In this document: positions 1 through 7,973 of the stretch, one piece after another
Layout of the letters: each line of letters begins with the position of its first letter
Position numbering within the stretch: position 1 is the first letter of the stretch
Assembly: GCA_007129495.1 (NCBI GenBank)
Contig: SKVJ01000016.1
Coordinates: 1 to 57,356 of the forward strand
Reading direction: 5' to 3'
Source: Dehalococcoidia bacterium
GTDB taxonomy: Bacteria > Chloroflexota > Dehalococcoidia > GIF9 > AB-539-J10
DNA length: 57,356 nt
Notes under the pieces: model-generated
Told to the model about the DNA's origin: nothing
The model's input: the letters and a program-made list of their open reading frames with translations, nothing else
Databases searched by the model: none
Position numbers and translations under genes: made by a program

Positions 1-212
1 AATTCTAACGCCGACACCGCAAGTACGCAATCGAAGTACGGGGACACGTTACGTAGTTCCGTGGGTACCTACCAGATAGACCCTTCAACACCCACACGGG
101 TGTCACTCAGAGACCACGGACGAGACAGGGTACACGCCTGCAGCGGGCGACCGGGATCACCCCACACAACCACCCTATGCGAGCGGGTTTGACACCCGCC
201 CCATATATGTAG

Positions 213-232
213 GGGACAGATATATCTGTCCC
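213..232. repeat. Perfect 20-bp palindrome
   Basis: GGGACAGATATATCTGTCCC is a perfect inverted repeat. It is preceded by TGTAG, the same kind of GTAGGG lead-in seen before the palindrome at 351-370, which suggests related REP-like elements with different arms. No gene overlaps it. Confidence 0.6.
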
Positions 233-345
233 GCCAGGGGTTGATGGGAATGGTTGCGGCTTTGGTGATTGGGTTCGGTATGGGCCTGTGACCAGGACGA
301 TGGCGGGTCGGTGTGGGAACCGGCCCCCCGGGGCGGGGGTGGTCG

Positions 346-371
346 CGTAGGGACGCCACATGTGGCGTCCG
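346..371 (+). repeat. REP-like palindromic repeat, copy 1
   Basis: A 26-base element made of CGTAG followed by the perfect palindrome GGACGCCACATGTGGCGTCC (351-370) and a G. An identical 26-base copy lies in the opposite orientation at 2896-2921. Identity over all 26 bases, including the asymmetric flank, shows that these are copies of one dispersed element and not independent palindromes. Confidence 0.8.
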
Positions 372-431
372 CTGTCCGATAACCACATCACCGTGATCAC
401 CACCACCCTGGGCGTCATGCAGGACGGCGGC

Positions 432-451
432 GGGCCGGATGTATCCGGCCC
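432..451. repeat. Short inverted repeat, 9-bp arms
   Basis: GGGCCGGAT and ATCCGGCCC are separated by two bases. This is a third strong hairpin in the same gene-free stretch and is probably part of the same cluster of REP-like elements. A function as a terminator of a gene left of the window cannot be excluded. Confidence 0.45.
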
Positions 452-514
452 CTGCACACAAATTCGCCGTCGCGCCCTGCGGGCCGCGATGCCCCCATGC
501 CCCCGCCTCACATA

Positions 515-543
515 TTGACACCGCCACCCCATCCATTCACAAT
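515..543 (+). promoter_or_regulatory. Promoter of the prepilin peptidase gene
   Basis: TTGACA (515-520), a 17-base spacer, then CACAAT (538-543). The -10 box ends only 8 bases before the ATG at 552, so transcription would start almost at the start codon. The alternative TTG start at 543 would overlap the -10 box, which argues for the ATG. Confidence 0.5.
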
Positions 544-551
544 TGCCCCTG

Positions 552-1328
552 ATGACAGCAGCCCTCACCGTCCTGGCCGGAATCATCGGTCTTGCCATCG
601 GCAGCTTTCTGAATGTGTGCGCCGACCGGCTGCCACACAGCGAATCCGTTGCGGCGGACAGGTCGCACTGCGACAGCTGCAGGCGGCAGATACGGACCCG
701 TGACCTCATACCCGTGGTGAGTTATGTCGTGCTGAAGGGGCGTTGCCGCGACTGCGGTGCGCGGATACCACGCAGAGTCGTCGCCGTGGAACTGGTCACC
801 GGCCTCACCTTCGCAGCGTTGTACCTGGCGTACGGCGCCACCATCACCTTCGGAGTGCTCGCCATCTACGCCGCCATTCTCATCGTGGTGTTCGTCATCG
901 ACCTCGAACACAGCCTTATCCTGAATGGTGTCGTTATGCCGGCACTGCTGTGTGCATTCCTTGTGGCAGCACTTGTGCCGCCCCAGTGGCTGGGCACCCT
1001 GGGACCTCATCCCATCGTAAGTGCAGGGGCCGGCGCGGCGACCGGTTTCGTGTTGCTGTTCCTCATCGCGCTTGTCGCGCGGGGCGGCATGGGCTGGGGT
1101 GACGTCAAATTCGCCGCGTTCATGGGCGCAGCCACCGGCTTCCCCCTCATCTTCGTGGCGCTGTTCTCCAGCATCATGTTGGGTGGCATAGCGGCCATCA
1201 TCCTGCTGGTATCCGGCAGGAAGGGCAGGAAACAGGCTATCCCGTTCGGTCCATTCCTGGCGCTTGGCACCATGATTACCCTGCTGTGGGGACCCCGGAT
1301 GCTCACGTGGTATCTCGGGATGATGTGA
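552..1328 (+). CDS. Prepilin peptidase (A24 family), type IV pilus/secretion
   Basis: Membrane aspartyl protease that cleaves and N-methylates type IV prepilin-like proteins on the cytoplasmic side. From the ATG it has 258 residues, close to the family norm. It shows the N-terminal GSFLNVCADRLP segment, a four-cysteine zinc site (HCDSC and CRDCG, residues about 40-68), and the two catalytic aspartates in DLEH (about D117) and GMGWGDVK (about D184). The rest is hydrophobic, with about eight membrane segments. The ATG at 552 is preferred to a TTG at 543 because that TTG overlaps the likely -10 box. No Shine-Dalgarno sequence is visible, so it may be translated from a leaderless message. No pilin or pilus assembly genes lie nearby, so it is encoded apart from its substrates. 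Confidence 0.92.
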   Translation: MTAALTVLAGIIGLAIGSFLNVCADRLPHSESVAADRSHCDSCRRQIRTRDLIPVVSYVVLKGRCRDCGARIPRRVVAVELVTGLTFAALYLAYGATITFGVLAIYAAILIVVFVIDLEHSLILNGVVMPALLCAFLVAALVPPQWLGTLGPHPIVSAGAGAATGFVLLFLIALVARGGMGWGDVKFAAFMGAATGFPLIFVALFSSIMLGGIAAIILLVSGRKGRKQAIPFGPFLALGTMITLLWGPRMLTWYLGMM

Positions 1329-1346
1329 TGCGTGATACGATGCCCG

Positions 1347-2018
1347 TCACCGCCTGAAGAGCGCGAGGAACCGGTCCTCGTACTCCTGGTACAGCCCCCA
1401 GCGGTTCAGTTCCGTGACGAGTTCAGAAGCACGTGAGCGGTCCTCACGCACAATGGCGAAGAGCATCTCTATCTGCTGGCGCGCTGCCTCCGGTACGCCT
1501 GACTCGTCCACGTTCAGTAAGCCATGACGCCGGAAGTCAGCGTAGTGGCCGCCGGCCGCCCTTTGTGTGAGGTCGTAGATGAACATCATCACTGCGAGAT
1601 CCCACATATCCTCGACCCCACGAATGATGGCGCTGAGCGCGCGCTCCTCGCTGTCAAGTCGCGCGCTGAGGTTGCCGACCACTACGCCGAGAGGCTCGTA
1701 CACCACCTGCATCGTGTTCGGCACATTCCGGTAAGCATAGAAGATGCCCGGCTCGTGAGGAGACTCCTGGGCCATCATCCGCAGGAAGCGCTTGGCATCC
1801 TCGCTGAAGCCTTCCACATGCAACAGGTAGTATGGCGTGACGATCCTCGGGCGCTCCGCCTGGACCTTTCCGTCCCGCACCGCACTCATCTGCTCGGTCA
1901 GTTCGGTCACGACGTAGTATTCCAGGGTGGTACTGCCGAAGGTCGAAAGACGCCGCCTCGGCGCACGGATGAGCTCCGTCTTCTGCATCGCCTCCTCGAA
2001 CCTCTCGTCCATGTCCAT
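1347..2018 (-). CDS. Conserved-looking protein of unknown function
   Basis: I do not recognise this 223-residue protein. It is soluble and mostly charged, with no signal peptide or clear membrane helix. It begins MDMDERFEEAM and contains a middle segment with alternating hydrophobics (YYLLHVEGF, MQVVYEPLGVVVG) and a helical C-terminal half ending DRFLALFRR. Codon use and an uninterrupted frame support a real gene. It lies 37 bases downstream of the metallo-beta-lactamase-fold gene on the same strand, so the two are probably co-transcribed. No strong Shine-Dalgarno sequence precedes the ATG. A helical regulatory or partner protein for the upstream hydrolase is possible but unproven. Confidence 0.7.
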   Translation of the reverse strand: MDMDERFEEAMQKTELIRAPRRRLSTFGSTTLEYYVVTELTEQMSAVRDGKVQAERPRIVTPYYLLHVEGFSEDAKRFLRMMAQESPHEPGIFYAYRNVPNTMQVVYEPLGVVVGNLSARLDSEERALSAIIRGVEDMWDLAVMMFIYDLTQRAAGGHYADFRRHGLLNVDESGVPEAARQQIEMLFAIVREDRSRASELVTELNRWGLYQEYEDRFLALFRR

Positions 2019-2055
2019 AGCCTGAATCCAGGTGCATCACCAGTGCTCTGTATGC

Positions 2056-2781
2056 CTAGAAGAACATCCGCACCATCTGGAAGTTGCGGACAACATTGTC
2101 TTTGCCGGACACCAGTGGACCCGACACGCTGCTGTGGCCCGGCAGGATGTGCTCGATATCCAACTCGGAGAGCCGTCTGATGCTCTCCTTCATCTGCCCC
2201 ATGTTGCCTCCAATGAAGTCCATCCGCCCGATGCTGCCAGGAAAGACCACATCGCCGCTGACCAGCACCTTGGCGTCCGGCATATAGAGGCACGCAGAGC
2301 CGGGAGAGTGCCCCGGCGTAATGAGTACCTGCCCGCGCCATCCGTTGGAAGAGCCGAGAGTCAACTCCCCTTCCTCAAGCAGCATTGCGGGTTTGACCGA
2401 CGGTGCTGCAGTACCGAACGAGCCGTAAAACGCCCCACCGGGTCCCTTGAGGAAATCGTACTCCGTGGCTGACAGCGCTACGTTTGCTCCAGTGCGTCGC
2501 ACCACTTCATCCACAGCCTGGAAATGGTCCGGGTGACAGTGGGTGCCAATTACCAGGCCTACATCACCCATATCCAATCCATCCGCACACATCGCCTCGG
2601 CCAGGGAGTCCAGCGGCCTCTCGCCCATCTCGCTCCCGGTCATCCCGGGGTCGATAAGCACATGAGGGCTGGCGCCATCCAGGACGTTGGACAGCACCAC
2701 CGCATTCGAGTTGATTCCCTGGCCGGTCCACAGATAGAAATGGATACCATCCGCAACCGTAGCCGACTTATGTAGCAGCAT
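2056..2781 (-). CDS. Metallo-beta-lactamase-fold hydrolase
   Basis: Cytoplasmic MBL-fold enzyme of 241 residues, probably a glyoxalase II-like thioesterase or related hydrolase; the substrate cannot be read from the sequence. It carries the metal motif THCHPDHF, then TPGHSPGS for the next histidine ligand, SGDVVFPGSIGR with the bridging aspartate, and ILPGHSS with the last histidine. The frame is open for 42 more codons upstream, but that extension runs through the REP-like palindrome at 2896-2921. The ATG at 2781 has GGGGAG six bases before it. The gene is probably transcribed with the unknown gene at 1347-2018. Confidence 0.85.
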   Translation of the reverse strand: MLLHKSATVADGIHFYLWTGQGINSNAVVLSNVLDGASPHVLIDPGMTGSEMGERPLDSLAEAMCADGLDMGDVGLVIGTHCHPDHFQAVDEVVRRTGANVALSATEYDFLKGPGGAFYGSFGTAAPSVKPAMLLEEGELTLGSSNGWRGQVLITPGHSPGSACLYMPDAKVLVSGDVVFPGSIGRMDFIGGNMGQMKESIRRLSELDIEHILPGHSSVSGPLVSGKDNVVRNFQMVRMFF

Positions 2782-2895
2782 TATCATCTCCCCTGCGCGC
2801 AGCCCAAGAGGGAACGCACTCAATAAGCGATCGGTTCGTATTATAAGAGATAAGGGTTGCAGCGTCGAACGTAGGAAGCCGAAAGTGCGGAACAA

Positions 2896-2921
2896 CGGAC
2901 GCCACATGTGGCGTCCCTACG
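2896..2921 (-). repeat. REP-like palindromic repeat, copy 2
   Basis: Reverse-complement copy of the 26-base element at 346-371, identical throughout, with the palindromic core at 2897-2916. It sits between the divergent MBL-hydrolase and response-regulator genes. Its place inside the open upstream extension of the MBL frame is the main reason to shorten that gene. Confidence 0.8.
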
Positions 2922-3005
2922 GGATGCGCATGTCAGATGCACTTCAACCTGTTGCAGCATGAGGGATATCACAGACATTGACGCATAACCTTTCGCCGCA
3001 ACTAC

Positions 3006-3033
3006 TTGAATCTGCAATTCCAGGTGTTACACT
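3006..3033 (+). promoter_or_regulatory. Probable promoter of the response regulator
   Basis: TTGAAT (3006-3011), 16 bases, then TACACT (3028-3033). The regulator ATG is at 3075 with GGAGGAG a few bases upstream, giving a leader of about 35 bases. Confidence 0.45.
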
Positions 3034-3074
3034 AGCAGGCATGCGCGAAATACCTTCAACTGGAGGAGAGGTCA

Positions 3075-3752
3075 ATGGCTAAGGTGTTCATAATCGACGA
3101 GCAGTCCATGTACCGGCAAGGGATCCGGGCCTCACTCGCTCGTATGAATGACGTTGAGATCGCGGGGGAGGGCGACCTGGTCGATGCCGTGACAGTGCCG
3201 ATTGATGCCCAGATGCCGGATGTCGTCATCATGGGCGCCGATGCTTCGTTCAGCGAGTGCCTTCGACTCTGTAAGACTATCAAGCAGCGCGTGCCGAGTG
3301 TGTCCATCATCATACTATCGGGCGACGGGCAGCAGGACGAGCAGCTCTTTCAGGCCATCAAGGCCCAGGCTTCCGCGTTTCATGGGCGGAACGTGAGCTC
3401 GGACGAGCTGGCACGCACCATTGCGCGATGCGCGAACGGCGAGCATCCCATCAATGACACTCTCACTACAAGACCTCGTGTCGCCGACAAGATACTGCAG
3501 CAGTTCCGTGAGCTCTCCCGGGAGAAGGAGACCTCAAGCTTCATGTCTCCGCTGACACCCAAAGAGATGGAAGTGCTGAAGTACATGGCGGAGGGCTATC
3601 TCAACAAGCAGATCGCGGACCGGCTGGATGTCACCGAGCAGACCATCAAGAATCACATAACATCGATCCTGCGAAAGCTGAACGCGAATGCGAGGACGCA
3701 GGCAGTGGTCATCGCCATCAAGAAGGGGCTTGTCACCCTCTCAGGAGACTAG
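3075..3752 (+). CDS. Orphan LuxR/NarL-type regulator with degenerate receiver
   Basis: DNA-binding regulator of 225 residues with a receiver-like domain (about 1-125) and a LuxR-type helix-turn-helix (about 159-220, with LTPKEMEVLKYMAEG and NKQIADRLDVTEQT). The acidic pocket D8-E9 is present. However, the residue aligned with the phosphorylated aspartate is G54 in PDVVIMGAD, and the conserved lysine position reads FHGRN. It is therefore probably not controlled by ordinary aspartyl phosphorylation, unless D56 substitutes. No histidine kinase gene is nearby. It has its own promoter and an AGGAG Shine-Dalgarno sequence. It precedes the surface-protein and tubulin-like genes and could regulate them, which is inference from position only. 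Confidence 0.85.
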   Translation: MAKVFIIDEQSMYRQGIRASLARMNDVEIAGEGDLVDAVTVPIDAQMPDVVIMGADASFSECLRLCKTIKQRVPSVSIIILSGDGQQDEQLFQAIKAQASAFHGRNVSSDELARTIARCANGEHPINDTLTTRPRVADKILQQFRELSREKETSSFMSPLTPKEMEVLKYMAEGYLNKQIADRLDVTEQTIKNHITSILRKLNANARTQAVVIAIKKGLVTLSGD

Positions 3753-3858
3753 CTTCCGCGACACCGGTACGGCCTTGCAATTGGCCATATCACGGTGCTC
3801 CTGTACCTGTTCCCGAATTGGTGCGCGGATCTTCGACAGTCAGTGGTAACACGACTCT

Positions 3859-3887
3859 TTGACGACCATCTGTACGCATGGTAGTCT
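3859..3887 (+). promoter_or_regulatory. Promoter of the surface protein/tubulin-like pair
   Basis: TTGACG (3859-3864), 17 bases, then TAGTCT (3882-3887). It would give a leader of about 150 bases before the ATG at 4042. It lies in the 289-base gap after the regulator gene, where no gene is seen. Confidence 0.45.
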
Positions 3888-4041
3888 GATGGCCGATGGG
3901 TTCAGGCGCATTCCTCCACAGCGAGATGCCGCAAATCGCTTCCTCTCCCTGTTCACCCATCAGAAATTCCGACGTGCCCGTTTACCTTCCACGTCCTGCC
4001 GCGTTGTTATTAGTGAGCCACATACTAAGGAGGTCTGTCAC

Positions 4042-5703
4042 ATGAGAGTGGTATCGCGATTATTGGCCGCATTCCTGATAGCTGCACTGGTGGTGCCGGC
4101 AGTGGCAACGCCTGCTGCGGCAGCGCAGAACGCATCCACCCTGAACGTCGTTCCGACCACCGGACCGGTCGGTACCGAGGTCGACGCCTGGGGCCGTACG
4201 GGTACCAATAACAGTTCCCGCGGCTGGATCTACTTCGAGGTGGATCCGGGCAGAAACACGTGGGTGAGAGTGCTCACGAATTCGATCGGCAACTGGTCTT
4301 TCTTTCCGGTATATAAGGTAGTCGATGACGTGCAGGTTATCGACTACTATAACTACGAGTCCGAGTCTTTTGAGGTGCCCGACTCGATCGGAGGCATAAG
4401 CAGGATCGCTATCGTCACGTCAGACCTGGGAAGCACCGCCACAACGTCTCAGGTGACTACCCACAAAGCGCCCGCTCCCTTCAGAAATTTTACGGTTATC
4501 CCGCAGATCATTATTGAATCAGAGGATGAAGGTCCCGCAGGAACGGAAGTAGAAGTGAGCGGAACGGGTTTTGGCTATCGCGAGGACATAACCATCTATT
4601 TTGATGGTGATGAGGTTGAACTGCTTGACGACATCCGGGCCAACGATTTCGGTTCCTGGACCGGAAGCTTCCTGGTGCCGCTTGCAAGCCAGGGCATGCA
4701 TGACATCACCGCCAGTGGCAACGATACAGACGAGGCCGATGTTATTCCGGCCGAGTTCGAAGTGACGCCCGGCATCAGTATCGAACCGAACGAAGGAACC
4801 GTGGGCTCGGTGTTCACCGTTCTGGGAAACGGTTTCGCTGCGAATGAAACCGGCATCGAGATCCTGTTCAACACCGTTGCAGTCACAACGGGATTATCTG
4901 CAGACGTCGATGGAGTGTTCACGGCGGATGTCACGGTTCCTACTGCTGCGATGGGTGAACACAGTGTTGGCGCCAGGGGAAACACAACTTCGGCAGCGAG
5001 CGTCCAGACAGTGACGTTCGAGGTCCAGCCGGAACTGATCGTGACACCACTGAGCGGCTATGTGGGAACCGAGGTCGAGGTGACCGCTACCGGTTTGCCG
5101 GCAACCACGACTGTAACCGTCACATACAGTGGCATTACCATGGGAACCGGCACGACAACTGCGAACGGCACACTTGCCCCGATACTATTCGAGGCCACTC
5201 ATCCTCAGGCTGTACACACACCGCAACAACCGATAACGATTACGTTCAATGCTGCAACGCTCGAAGAGATCTTCGAGATGGACTCGACTCCACCACCTAC
5301 CCCGACACCCGTCGAGCCGCCTACCGGCACGCGTATCGGTTTCGTGGGCAGACAGACGCCCACACTTGAATGGACGCAGGTGGAGGACCCGAGCGGCGTG
5401 AGCTACAACCTTCAGATATCCGCGACCGCCGATTTCACCCAGATACTGATATCGAAGGCCGGACTGGAAACCACGAGCTACACGCTCACTGAAGAGGAAG
5501 CACTTCCCTATGGCACATACTACTGGCGCGTCAAAGCAATCGACGGTGCGATGAACGAAAGCGACTGGAGCGAATCGAGCAACTTCACATCCGGACTGCT
5601 GCCACTGTGGGCGCTCATCACTATCGGTGTCCTTGCGCTTATATTGATCGCCGCACTCATCTATGTGCTCATCATTCGCGACCGGGTAGGGCTCTACGAC
5701 TAG
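4042..5703 (+). CDS. Secreted, membrane-anchored protein with IPT/TIG-like repeats
   Basis: Cell-surface protein of 553 residues. It has a signal peptide (about 1-28, with a hydrophobic core and an AxA-type cleavage region), several immunoglobulin-like IPT/TIG-type repeats (segments such as GPAGTEVEVSGTGF, GTVGSVFTVLGNGF and GYVGTEVEVTATGL), a proline/threonine hinge (about 414-425), a fibronectin-like domain (WTQVEDPSGVSYNLQIS, YYWRVKAIDG), and a C-terminal membrane helix followed by a short basic tail. This topology puts the repeats outside the cell. The ATG at 4042 has AAGGAGG nine bases upstream; the longer open frame back to 3859 overlaps the promoter. The tubulin-like gene follows 44 bases later. 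Its ligand and role are unknown. Confidence 0.85.
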   Translation: MRVVSRLLAAFLIAALVVPAVATPAAAAQNASTLNVVPTTGPVGTEVDAWGRTGTNNSSRGWIYFEVDPGRNTWVRVLTNSIGNWSFFPVYKVVDDVQVIDYYNYESESFEVPDSIGGISRIAIVTSDLGSTATTSQVTTHKAPAPFRNFTVIPQIIIESEDEGPAGTEVEVSGTGFGYREDITIYFDGDEVELLDDIRANDFGSWTGSFLVPLASQGMHDITASGNDTDEADVIPAEFEVTPGISIEPNEGTVGSVFTVLGNGFAANETGIEILFNTVAVTTGLSADVDGVFTADVTVPTAAMGEHSVGARGNTTSAASVQTVTFEVQPELIVTPLSGYVGTEVEVTATGLPATTTVTVTYSGITMGTGTTTANGTLAPILFEATHPQAVHTPQQPITITFNAATLEEIFEMDSTPPPTPTPVEPPTGTRIGFVGRQTPTLEWTQVEDPSGVSYNLQISATADFTQILISKAGLETTSYTLTEEEALPYGTYYWRVKAIDGAMNESDWSESSNFTSGLLPLWALITIGVLALILIAALIYVLIIRDRVGLYD

Positions 5704-5747
5704 ATAAACAGGCAGGCAGGGTACTGACCGAACGGAGGTATTGACTT

Positions 5748-6923
5748 ATGAAACTGGCGGTTATTGGACTGGGACAATGCGGGTGCCGTATTGCGGACCA
5801 CTTCGCGAGACTGAATCTCAAGGCACAGTCGGAGAGAAAAGCAACCATCGCGCCGATAGTGGTTGCGGCTAACACGGACCAGGCGGACCTCACAGGTCTG
5901 CGGTTCATCAAGAACGACTACTCACACCGGATACTCATGGGGCTGCGGCAGACCCTCGGCCACGGTGTGGGGAAGATCAATGAACTCGGCGCACAACTGG
6001 CTCGCGAGGATGGCGACAAGATACTGGAGGCATTGAAGAGTGACCGGCGCTTCTACGAGACGCACGCCTTTCTGGTGGTCGCAGGAGTCGGCGGCGGCAC
6101 CGGATCGGGATCGCTTCCCGTCATATTGAAGATGCTGAAGGATCGCTATATCAACAAGCCCATATATGCACTCGCCGTGCTGCCATTCGAGCACGAGCAG
6201 TACAGCGAGGCGCGCACAGTCTACAACAGCGCGACCTCTCTCAAATCCACATATGAGGTTGCCGATGCGGTCTTCCTTGCCGACAATCAGCGGTACGTCA
6301 AGAAGGACTCCAGTCTCTCGAACAACATGGAGAAGATCAACAGGATCGTCGTTGAACCCTTCTACGACATGATGTGCGCAGGCGAGGTAACCTCACGGAA
6401 GTACGTCGGTGCGCGAACGGTAGACGCCGGCGACCTGATTGCGTCATTCGAAGGGTGGACTGCGATCGGCATCGGCCGCGCTGAATTACCCGCCTTCCGC
6501 TTCCCGTGGGAGATGGTGAAGACGCGGTTCAGGGACAAGGCAATCGAGAGCTTCAGAGGAACGCAGGCATTGGACGCAGCGATAACCGACCTGTCAGTGG
6601 CGTCAAGCCCCCGGGACGCAGCTAAGGCGATCTACATCATGTCCGGTCCGTCAAAAGAGATGAACATGGACATGGTGAAGGCCATCAGCGATCAGGTCGC
6701 AGAGATCGCGCCGAATGCTCTCATCCGTGGTGGAGACTTCCCCGGCGAGAAGCATTTCATCGATCTGACGCTGATACTCTCTCAGATATCGCACATTCCC
6801 CGTATTGCGGATATGTACGAACAGGCCACCAGATACGCAGAAGAACACAAGGGTCAACTGCTGGACACCCAGTGCAAGATCCAGCAGCTTACCGAGATCG
6901 GCAGAGAGCTACCACTGCTCTAG
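5748..6923 (+). CDS. Tubulin/FtsZ-superfamily GTPase, non-canonical
   Basis: Predicted GTP-binding cytoskeletal protein of 391 residues. It has GLGQCG at residues 7-12, the tubulin signature GGGTGSG at 115-121, and a T7-like loop TVDAGDL with D226 and D229, so residues needed for GTP hydrolysis between subunits appear intact. It lacks the FtsZ N-terminal extension and the conserved C-terminal tail that binds FtsA/ZipA, and no division genes surround it. It more resembles CetZ or other divergent FtsZ-like families than housekeeping FtsZ. Start ATG at 5748 follows GGAGG. It is probably co-transcribed with the preceding membrane-anchored surface protein. A hairpin terminator follows. A role in cell shape or surface organisation is inference. 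Confidence 0.85.
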   Translation: MKLAVIGLGQCGCRIADHFARLNLKAQSERKATIAPIVVAANTDQADLTGLRFIKNDYSHRILMGLRQTLGHGVGKINELGAQLAREDGDKILEALKSDRRFYETHAFLVVAGVGGGTGSGSLPVILKMLKDRYINKPIYALAVLPFEHEQYSEARTVYNSATSLKSTYEVADAVFLADNQRYVKKDSSLSNNMEKINRIVVEPFYDMMCAGEVTSRKYVGARTVDAGDLIASFEGWTAIGIGRAELPAFRFPWEMVKTRFRDKAIESFRGTQALDAAITDLSVASSPRDAAKAIYIMSGPSKEMNMDMVKAISDQVAEIAPNALIRGGDFPGEKHFIDLTLILSQISHIPRIADMYEQATRYAEEHKGQLLDTQCKIQQLTEIGRELPLL

Positions 6924-6945
6924 CCTGTATGAACTCATAACAAAG

Positions 6946-6971
6946 GGGGGCTGCACTGCGGTGCGGCCCCC
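6946..6971 (+). terminator. Intrinsic terminator after the tubulin-like gene
   Basis: An 11-bp stem (GGGGGCTGCAC paired with GTGCGGCCCCC, with one G-T wobble) and a 4-base loop, followed by TGTTCTGTCTC. It lies between the convergent tubulin-like and phosphate-transporter genes, so it could work in both directions. Confidence 0.7.
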
Positions 6972-6980
6972 TGTTCTGTC

Positions 6981-7973
6981 TCAGCCCATGAACCCGAACA
7001 GCTTTCCGAGCACCCATCCAAGTGCGAGGCATCCCGGGAACGTCAGTATCCAGGTTCGCACGATGTTGCCCGCCAGACCCCATCGTACCGACGAGAGCCG
7101 CTTGGTAGCCCCCACACCCATGACTGCTGTGCTCATGCAGTGGGTGGTGCTGACAGGGATACCGAGGTGTGATGCAACCTCAATTACGCTGGCCGCAGAT
7201 GCTTCAGCGGCAAAGCCGCTCGCCGGGTTGAGAGCGGTCATCTTCATGCCGACCGTGCGGATCACACGCCTGCCCCCGACTATGGTGCCAAAGCTGATGG
7301 CTGTCGCCGAGACGAGGACCGCCCAGACCGGGATGACCAGTTCATCGCTGCCTGAATGAACCATTAATCCCATTGCGATCAGGCCGATGGGCATCTGCCC
7401 ATCGTTCTTGCCGTGGCTGTAGGCCAGGAACGCGGCCGAGGCCACTTCCAGCTTGCTGAACACGCCGCGCACTACCGCAGGCCTTCTACGCTGAAAGATC
7501 CAGATGATCAGAAGGAAAACGGTGAACCCACCCACGAAGCCCAGCACCGGGGCAGTTGCAACCGCCGAAAATACCCGTCCCAGAACAGGCCATTGAATAA
7601 TGGCAGGGCTGCCACGGGCCAGGGCAGCGCCGACCATTCCCGCCACAAGGCCATGGGTCAGGCTGACCGGAAGCCCCTTGATGGTTGCTGTCACCGTCCA
7701 GATGATCACGGCGGTAACTCCGGCAAGAACAATGCCCATGGTCAGAGCCTCGGGAACTACGATGCCCCTCCCAATGGTCATCGCTACAGCAGTGCCGGTT
7801 GCGGCTCCTGCGAACTCGCAGGCTCCGGCCATGAGGAGCGCGGCGCGAGGAGAGAGATTTCGGGTTCCGATGACCGTGGCTATCGAGTTCGCTGCATCGT
7901 TCGCGCCATTGGCAACGCCGAATGCGATGGCGGCAGCCACCACCAGAACAAGGGTAAAGGTGGGATCAGGCAT
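6981..7973 (-). CDS. PiT-family inorganic phosphate transporter
   Basis: Integral membrane phosphate:cation symporter of 330 residues. It has the duplicated PiT signature: GVANGANDAANSIATVIGT near the N-terminus and AYSHGKNDGQMPIGLIA in the second half, plus the conserved SLTHGLVAGMVG and STTHCMSTAVMGVGATKR segments. About ten membrane helices are evident. The ATG overlaps the end of the DUF47 gene by 8 bases, so translation is coupled. PiT-DUF47 pairs are a standard low-affinity phosphate uptake unit. Here the pair is extended upstream by AMMECR1 and a radical SAM gene. Confidence 0.93.
   Translation of the reverse strand: MPDPTFTLVLVVAAAIAFGVANGANDAANSIATVIGTRNLSPRAALLMAGACEFAGAATGTAVAMTIGRGIVVPEALTMGIVLAGVTAVIIWTVTATIKGLPVSLTHGLVAGMVGAALARGSPAIIQWPVLGRVFSAVATAPVLGFVGGFTVFLLIIWIFQRRRPAVVRGVFSKLEVASAAFLAYSHGKNDGQMPIGLIAMGLMVHSGSDELVIPVWAVLVSATAISFGTIVGGRRVIRTVGMKMTALNPASGFAAEASAASVIEVASHLGIPVSTTHCMSTAVMGVGATKRLSSVRWGLAGNIVRTWILTFPGCLALGWVLGKLFGFMG

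Larger units (their letters stand above)
1..514. other. Gene-free left edge rich in palindromes
   Basis: No convincing gene was found here. The long minus-strand reading frames across it have arginine- and proline-rich compositions and run straight through palindromes, so they look like high-GC chance frames. The region holds several hairpin-forming sequences: an imperfectly spaced one at 88-103, one at 183-199, and three longer perfect ones listed separately (213-232, 351-370, 432-451). A G/C-rich tract lies around 321-341. It most resembles a cluster of REP-like intergenic elements upstream of the prepilin peptidase gene. Confidence 0.6.

Noticed and set aside
69-1010. Long minus-strand frames at the left edge (69-536, 107-709, 537-1010)
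   Set aside because: They run through palindromes or antisense to the prepilin peptidase, have Arg/Pro/His-rich composition, and lack Shine-Dalgarno sequences and family features.
1524-2180. 218-codon plus-strand frame
   Set aside because: Antisense shadow of the unknown gene and the MBL gene; histidine/arginine-rich composition.
5748-6923. Assignment as the cell-division ftsZ gene
   Set aside because: No C-terminal FtsA-binding tail, no division genes around it, and a divergent N-terminus; only the GTPase core matches.
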